Assembly (NCBI GenBank): GCA_028281865.1
Contig: JANQJB010000066.1
Location: 1 to 64,000 of the forward strand
DNA from: Marinagarivorans sp.
GTDB taxonomy: Bacteria; Pseudomonadota; Gammaproteobacteria; Pseudomonadales; Cellvibrionaceae
Direction of reading: 5' to 3'
DNA length: 64,000 bases
Shown: positions 60,513 through 64,000 of the stretch, in pieces
Layout of the letters: every line of letters starts with the position of its first letter
How positions within the stretch are numbered: the stretch's first letter is position 1
Made by a program: the position numbers and the translations under genes
Notes under the pieces: generated by a model
The model's input: the letters and a program-made list of their open reading frames with translations, nothing else
What the model was told of the DNA's origin: nothing
Databases searched by the model: none

Positions 60513-60761
60513 ATGCGAATCAACGACAGGCCAACTGAAACGCCAAAAATCTCGAATGACCGTAAAGTCAAAGTTGACTCTGTCGAGTCTGTAAAAAGCG
60601 ACCCCGAGATCTCCGTGCCCGAAAAAGTCGAAAGAAGAAGAAAGCGTGGTGAGGACCGGCGTAAACGCAATTTACGTTGGCATGGTAAATTTGATATGCG
60701 CTCGGGGAAAGATAGGCGTAGAAAAGGCAAGGATACGCCTTCTGTTGATATAGATGCTTAA
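60513..60761 (+). CDS. Small basic unrecognised protein, 82 residues
   Basis: Very basic, probably disordered protein with Arg/Lys clusters (VERRRKRGEDRRKRNLRW, GKDRRRKGKD). No recognised domain. A convincing terminator directly after it supports it as a transcribed unit. The charge suggests nucleic-acid binding, but that is only inference. Confidence 0.55.
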   Translation: MRINDRPTETPKISNDRKVKVDSVESVKSDPEISVPEKVERRRKRGEDRRKRNLRWHGKFDMRSGKDRRRKGKDTPSVDIDA

Positions 60762-60764
60762 ATA

Positions 60765-60812
60765 GTCGAATGTGAAAAACTCGTATTAAATTGCGAGTTT
60801 TTGACATTCGAC
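60765..60812. terminator. Strong hairpin terminator, possibly bidirectional
   Basis: GTCGAATGTGAAAAACTCG (60765-60783) pairs with CGAGTTTTTGACATTCGAC (60794-60812) over 19 bp with one mismatch. The A/T tract within the stem gives a T-run after the inner GC stem in both directions. It lies 4 bp after the 82-residue gene. Confidence 0.8.
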
Positions 60813-60849
60813 GTTAATTTTCTTGAAAAAGAAAATTAACCCTGTTGTT

Positions 60850-60975
60850 TGTGAAAATGGGATTTTTTGCTTGTGACAAGGCGGCCTTGGAAGCTGGAGC
60901 GGAGTTTAGTTCAGCTAAATGAGCACCAGCAGTCCGAGGCCAACGAAGTCACAAGCGAAAAAGGCCTTTTCACAG
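60850..60975. repeat. Long palindromic intergenic element
   Basis: Nested imperfect inverted repeat of about 125 bp: outer TGTGAAAA / TTTTCACA, then TTTTTTGCTTGTGAC / GTCACAAGCGAAAAA, inner GCTGG / CCAGC and TTTAG / CTAAA around the centre. It contains GGAGTTTAGTTCAGCTAAAT, which resembles the core of a repeated intergenic element I associate with Cellvibrio-like genomes; copy number cannot be checked here. It could form a long RNA hairpin acting as terminator or mRNA stabiliser. Confidence 0.65.
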
Positions 60976-60992
60976 ACGACTAAATAATTAAT

Positions 60993-61379
60993 TTAGCAAA
61001 TTCCGGTAACCGCTGGAGCTTCAACTCGCGGGACCCACTCCCACCATTGTTGCTCGCCGTCTTCTTTATCGTCGCGTGTCTGGTAAATATCCCAGGTGAC
61101 TAGATAGTCGGGGTCGATAATTTTTAATCCCTCTAAACTCGTATGAAACTCGCCTTTCGGTGCTTTGAACCAACAAGCTAAGTTTGCCGGAAGAATAAAT
61201 TCTGCGGGTGCTTCATTTTGTTTCGCGAGTAATGCTAGCGTTATGCCTTTTTCTTTATCAATCTTTATCACCTCTCCGCCAAGCATTGTTTGCTTGAGCA
61301 AATTGCCAGACAAATCAAAATAGCTCAAGCCGACTAAACAGGTCTTATTCAAACAGTCGTTGATATCATTAAGTGCCAA
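60993..61379 (-). CDS. Unrecognised protein, 128 residues, in molybdoenzyme operon
   Basis: Soluble, mostly beta protein with four Cys and a Trp-rich C-terminus (EQQWWEWVPRVEAPA, ending GIC). No signal peptide or known motif. It follows the ferredoxin/DmsC fusion gene by 14 bp, so it probably belongs to the same operon and might be an assembly or accessory factor (inference from position only). Confidence 0.75.
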   Translation of the reverse strand: MALNDINDCLNKTCLVGLSYFDLSGNLLKQTMLGGEVIKIDKEKGITLALLAKQNEAPAEFILPANLACWFKAPKGEFHTSLEGLKIIDPDYLVTWDIYQTRDDKEDGEQQWWEWVPRVEAPAVTGIC

Positions 61380-61393
61380 AATTTGCCAACCGT

Positions 61394-63346
61394 TTAATGA
61401 TGCAAGTGAACAACACCTGAGCTGGGATTGTCGGCCAAACCGATATCGCGTGCGTGCTCTTCGAATCCTTTATTTTTCCAGAAAAATGCGCCGGGCATTG
61501 TTGTAGGTATCACCAAAATATAGAAAAGTGCTCTGCCGATAAGCGAGGTCAAAACAGCGATACATCCCAGGATCAACCAGGCAAAGACCAAAAGATCCGT
61601 CGATACACCTAATATTTGCATTGCCATAAGGCTTAAGGCTACTGCCAAATTTATTAGCATCAAGCTATTGCGCAAAATATAGGTTTTACCAAACGTTGTT
61701 AATTGTATGTAGTGCGCCGCTCCGCCCTCGTTTTCGCTGCGGAGGAGGTCGCGGTTGTGTCCCAATAAACCGACACCTTCGACAACTAAACCCAGCGTAA
61801 ATGCAGCACCAATAACGAAAAGTGCCGAATCAATTGGAGTTCCAAGCGCAGTCAGTGTGCTGATTACAACTATTCCGCTAACGAGTGAGCCTATAGTTAA
61901 CGCATTGCCAGAAAAAGAAGTAGCGGTTTGCCAGTGGTCCCAGAACGGGCGAGCTTTAATGCGATAGCAGCGGTACATGTAGTATAAACCGCCAAAACCC
62001 GAAATCAGTGCAAAAATACTGGCGTACTGTGTCAACCCGATCAGTGTTTGAGAGGGTGTAGCGTTCCAACCGAAGGTGCTTATTAACATTGGATTATTCG
62101 GTAGTGAGAATAAAACCGTTAGGCCGCAGCTGGCGGCAAAAAGCGAAAGACCTAGACCCTCGCGGCAAACGGGCGAGTGACGCAGATTATTAAAGCCGCG
62201 ATAAAAGCGCATCGGTTTACCCAAATGCGTAACACTCATTAATAAACCAAAGCCGGTTAACCCTGCACAAATAATTGCGAAAGGGGCGAACATGCTACTG
62301 GTAAAAAATTCTGTAAATCCTTCGATACCAAAAAATGCCGCCAAAAATGTAACAAGAAATGCGCCATAGGCTGCTTGCGTCGATAATGTAAATAACACCA
62401 AGGGATTTTCGCGGCTATTTAATCTAGCAAAATTCCAACTTTTTGCCTTCCCAGCTTTTTGATCAATAACCGGTTTATAATCGCCTTTTTCGTCGCGATG
62501 GTATTTTACCGGCATTGAATCGGTGCGCGTCATTTCGATGGGCATGCTTTTCGTTTGTTGGAAACGAATATTCGGGTGTGTAATTTCGGGGTCAGGAAAA
62601 CCTGGAATTTCAGTTTTACACTGTTCTCTATTTTCTGGTGTATTTTCAATTACACCAAAATCCAAGGCATTGCCAACACAAGCGGTGACGCACGACGGCT
62701 TTAAACCCACTTCTAATCGATCGACACACATATTGCATTTTGAAACTTGACCCTTTATCGGGTCGAGCTGCGGTGCGTTGTAGGGACATACCCAAGTACA
62801 ATAACCGCAGCCGAAACAGGTATCCGGATCTTGCAGAACTGCGCCGTACTCGGCGTGTTTGGTATAGGCGCGGGTAGGGCAGCCGCGTAAGCACACGGGA
62901 TCGTCACAGTGATTGCACGCCATCGAAATATTCATGCGCTTGTAATCGGGGTAGGAGCCTCCTTCTACGTAGCCGACGCTACGAAAAGCGATATGTGCTG
63001 GGTTTTCATTTTTTTCCGAACAGGCCGCTTCGCATGCGTGGCAGCCGATACAATTGTCAGCAGTGAAAAAGAAACCGTGCTGCTTATTGCGATTGGGGTT
63101 GGAACCGACTTCTGGATTTTCATTGATATACATCGGCCGGTCTTTGGGAAGGCCGGTAAGATCAATTAAATCAATTAACTGCCCATAGCGGTTTTTTTCC
63201 TCAATGGGTTGTTCCGGCAAGTAGGCGTAGTCCTGTTCTTGAGTGCGCACTTCCCAGTGGTTAGAGCGCCCGTTTTGCTCCTCGCGAAAAGTCATTTTTG
63301 AGGGGTCAAAACATTGGACAGTGGAATCTTCGACTTTTTCAACCAT
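61394..63346 (-). CDS. Fused ferredoxin (DmsB-like) and membrane anchor (DmsC-like) subunit
   Basis: 650 residues. The N-terminal half (about 90-240) has four Cys clusters for [4Fe-4S] centres: CIGCHACEAAC, CNHCDDPVCLRGCP, CFGCGYCTWVCP, and CNMC with PSCVTAC. The C-terminal half (about 320-620) has roughly eight membrane helices of the DmsC quinol-anchor type (MSVTHLGKPMRFYRGFNNL is typical). In DMSO-reductase-type enzymes these are separate proteins; here they are one chain with a ~70-residue linker. It would pass electrons between quinones and the molybdenum subunit encoded just upstream. Confidence 0.9.
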   Translation of the reverse strand: MVEKVEDSTVQCFDPSKMTFREEQNGRSNHWEVRTQEQDYAYLPEQPIEEKNRYGQLIDLIDLTGLPKDRPMYINENPEVGSNPNRNKQHGFFFTADNCIGCHACEAACSEKNENPAHIAFRSVGYVEGGSYPDYKRMNISMACNHCDDPVCLRGCPTRAYTKHAEYGAVLQDPDTCFGCGYCTWVCPYNAPQLDPIKGQVSKCNMCVDRLEVGLKPSCVTACVGNALDFGVIENTPENREQCKTEIPGFPDPEITHPNIRFQQTKSMPIEMTRTDSMPVKYHRDEKGDYKPVIDQKAGKAKSWNFARLNSRENPLVLFTLSTQAAYGAFLVTFLAAFFGIEGFTEFFTSSMFAPFAIICAGLTGFGLLMSVTHLGKPMRFYRGFNNLRHSPVCREGLGLSLFAASCGLTVLFSLPNNPMLISTFGWNATPSQTLIGLTQYASIFALISGFGGLYYMYRCYRIKARPFWDHWQTATSFSGNALTIGSLVSGIVVISTLTALGTPIDSALFVIGAAFTLGLVVEGVGLLGHNRDLLRSENEGGAAHYIQLTTFGKTYILRNSLMLINLAVALSLMAMQILGVSTDLLVFAWLILGCIAVLTSLIGRALFYILVIPTTMPGAFFWKNKGFEEHARDIGLADNPSSGVVHLHH

Positions 63347-63381
63347 TGCTTTTTAACTGTAAATTCAAAATATAAGTTAAT

Positions 63382-64000
63382 TTAAAATGCGCGACTCTCG
63401 TAATTAATTCGCGCAGCTTCGTGTTGTGCAACCGGTTCAACCCGCACCGAACATTGTTTAAATGCGGGTTGTCGAGAATAGGGATCAAGTAAACCGAGCG
63501 TTAGACGATTAACACAATCATAAAAATGAAACGGGATAAAAACCATGTTGCGAGGAACTCGCTGCGTCAGCTGCACCAGTACAACGGCGTCGCCGCGACG
63601 ACTTGTTAAACGCACATAGGTTTGATGTGCTATGCCAAGTTCTTGTGCGGCGTCTGGGTTCATTTCCATATAGGGAGTGGGGCTGAACTTATTACAGTTA
63701 CCAATTTTTCCGGTGCGTGTACGTGTATGAAAGTGTTCGACAACGCGGCCGCTGTTTAACCAAAATGGATATTCGTTGCAAGGCTGTTCGTTATTGTTAA
63801 AAAATTTAACTGCGATTAAATTGGCTTTTTTCGAAGGTGTTTGAAATTTACCGTCAGTATACAAACGTGCATCGCCTAATAAGCCTTCGGTACCTTCACG
63901 ATAGGGCCATTGAATGCCGCGTGCCTCGCGAATCTTTTCATAGCTCATGCCGGAAATATCGAGCGTTCGACCTTCTCCGACCGAGAGTTTTTTCATTTCC
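63382..64000 (-). CDS. Molybdopterin oxidoreductase, C-terminal part (NasA-like), truncated by window end
   Basis: At least 205 residues of the C-terminal end of a bis-MGD molybdenum enzyme; the frame is open at the last base of the window, so the catalytic N-terminus is outside. Visible are GIQWPYREGTEGLLGDARLY, WLNSGRVVEHFHTRTRTGKI, the molydopterin-binding fold segment PYMEMNPDAAQELGI, and VFIPFHFYDCVNRLTLGLLD. The pattern is closest to assimilatory nitrate reductase or NapA/FdhF-like subunits; the substrate cannot be fixed from this part. It heads an operon with the ferredoxin/anchor fusion. Confidence 0.88.
   Translation of the reverse strand, partial: EMKKLSVGEGRTLDISGMSYEKIREARGIQWPYREGTEGLLGDARLYTDGKFQTPSKKANLIAVKFFNNNEQPCNEYPFWLNSGRVVEHFHTRTRTGKIGNCNKFSPTPYMEMNPDAAQELGIAHQTYVRLTSRRGDAVVLVQLTQRVPRNMVFIPFHFYDCVNRLTLGLLDPYSRQPAFKQCSVRVEPVAQHEAARINYESRAF

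Overview
The window is bacterial chromosome from a gammaproteobacterium, most likely a marine relative of the Pseudomonadales/Cellvibrionales. The main evidence is gene order. A monomeric NADP-isocitrate dehydrogenase, cspD, clpS, clpA and infA are followed, after a large insertion, by ate/bpt, aat, trxB, ftsK, lolA, rarA, crcB, serS and cysG, and a nudJ-mnmA-hflD-purB-roxA block lies upstream. This arrangement is familiar from Pseudomonas-like genomes. No rRNA, tRNA, transposase or CRISPR array was recognised.

Left part (1-10.3 kb): the end of a type I secretion ABC transporter and its HlyD-type adaptor; an unrecognised coiled-coil protein; an ECF sigma factor with a small zinc-finger anti-sigma partner; then a three-gene redox cluster made of a lipoprotein with one N-terminal haem domain and four cytochrome-P460-like repeats, a predicted outer-membrane barrel with an N-terminal haem motif, and a small periplasmic cytochrome c. 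From 10.5 to 25.5 kb the genes are housekeeping: pabB, a Rieske protein, a GNAT protein, roxA, purB, hflD, mnmA, nudJ, rluE, icd, cspD, clpS, clpA and infA.

Centre (25.6-49.6 kb): a roughly 24-kb accessory island sits between infA and ate. Fourteen tightly packed minus-strand genes run from about 45.6 kb down to 25.7 kb. Two plus-strand genes (47.5-49.6 kb) and a sigma54 activator gene (45.97-46.94 kb) lie at its promoter end. Five of the fourteen genes are divergent paralogues of one family (family A). A sixth fuses a family-A-like segment to a second family (family B), which also exists as a stand-alone gene. Around them are a papain-like (C70-type) protease, a subtilisin-like protease, two proteins with cell-wall-hydrolase-like domains, a Trypco2-like adaptor, and several proteins with prion-like Q/N/Y/P-rich or G/S-rich tails. 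None has an evident signal peptide. Well-spaced -24/-12 promoter candidates precede both arms. A triple GGGCATG element sits about 110 bp upstream of the minus-strand promoter, where an enhancer-binding protein would bind. I recognise no described system with this composition. My working hypothesis is a sigma54-switched, self-assembling protein structure or effector complex with built-in proteolytic processing and wall-lytic release.

Right part (49.8-64 kb): the conserved block resumes with ate, aat, trxB, ftsK, lolA, rarA, crcB, serS and cysG. A long palindromic intergenic element follows. The window ends inside a molybdenum-oxidoreductase operon containing a fused ferredoxin/DmsC-type membrane subunit and the C-terminal part of a NasA-like catalytic subunit.
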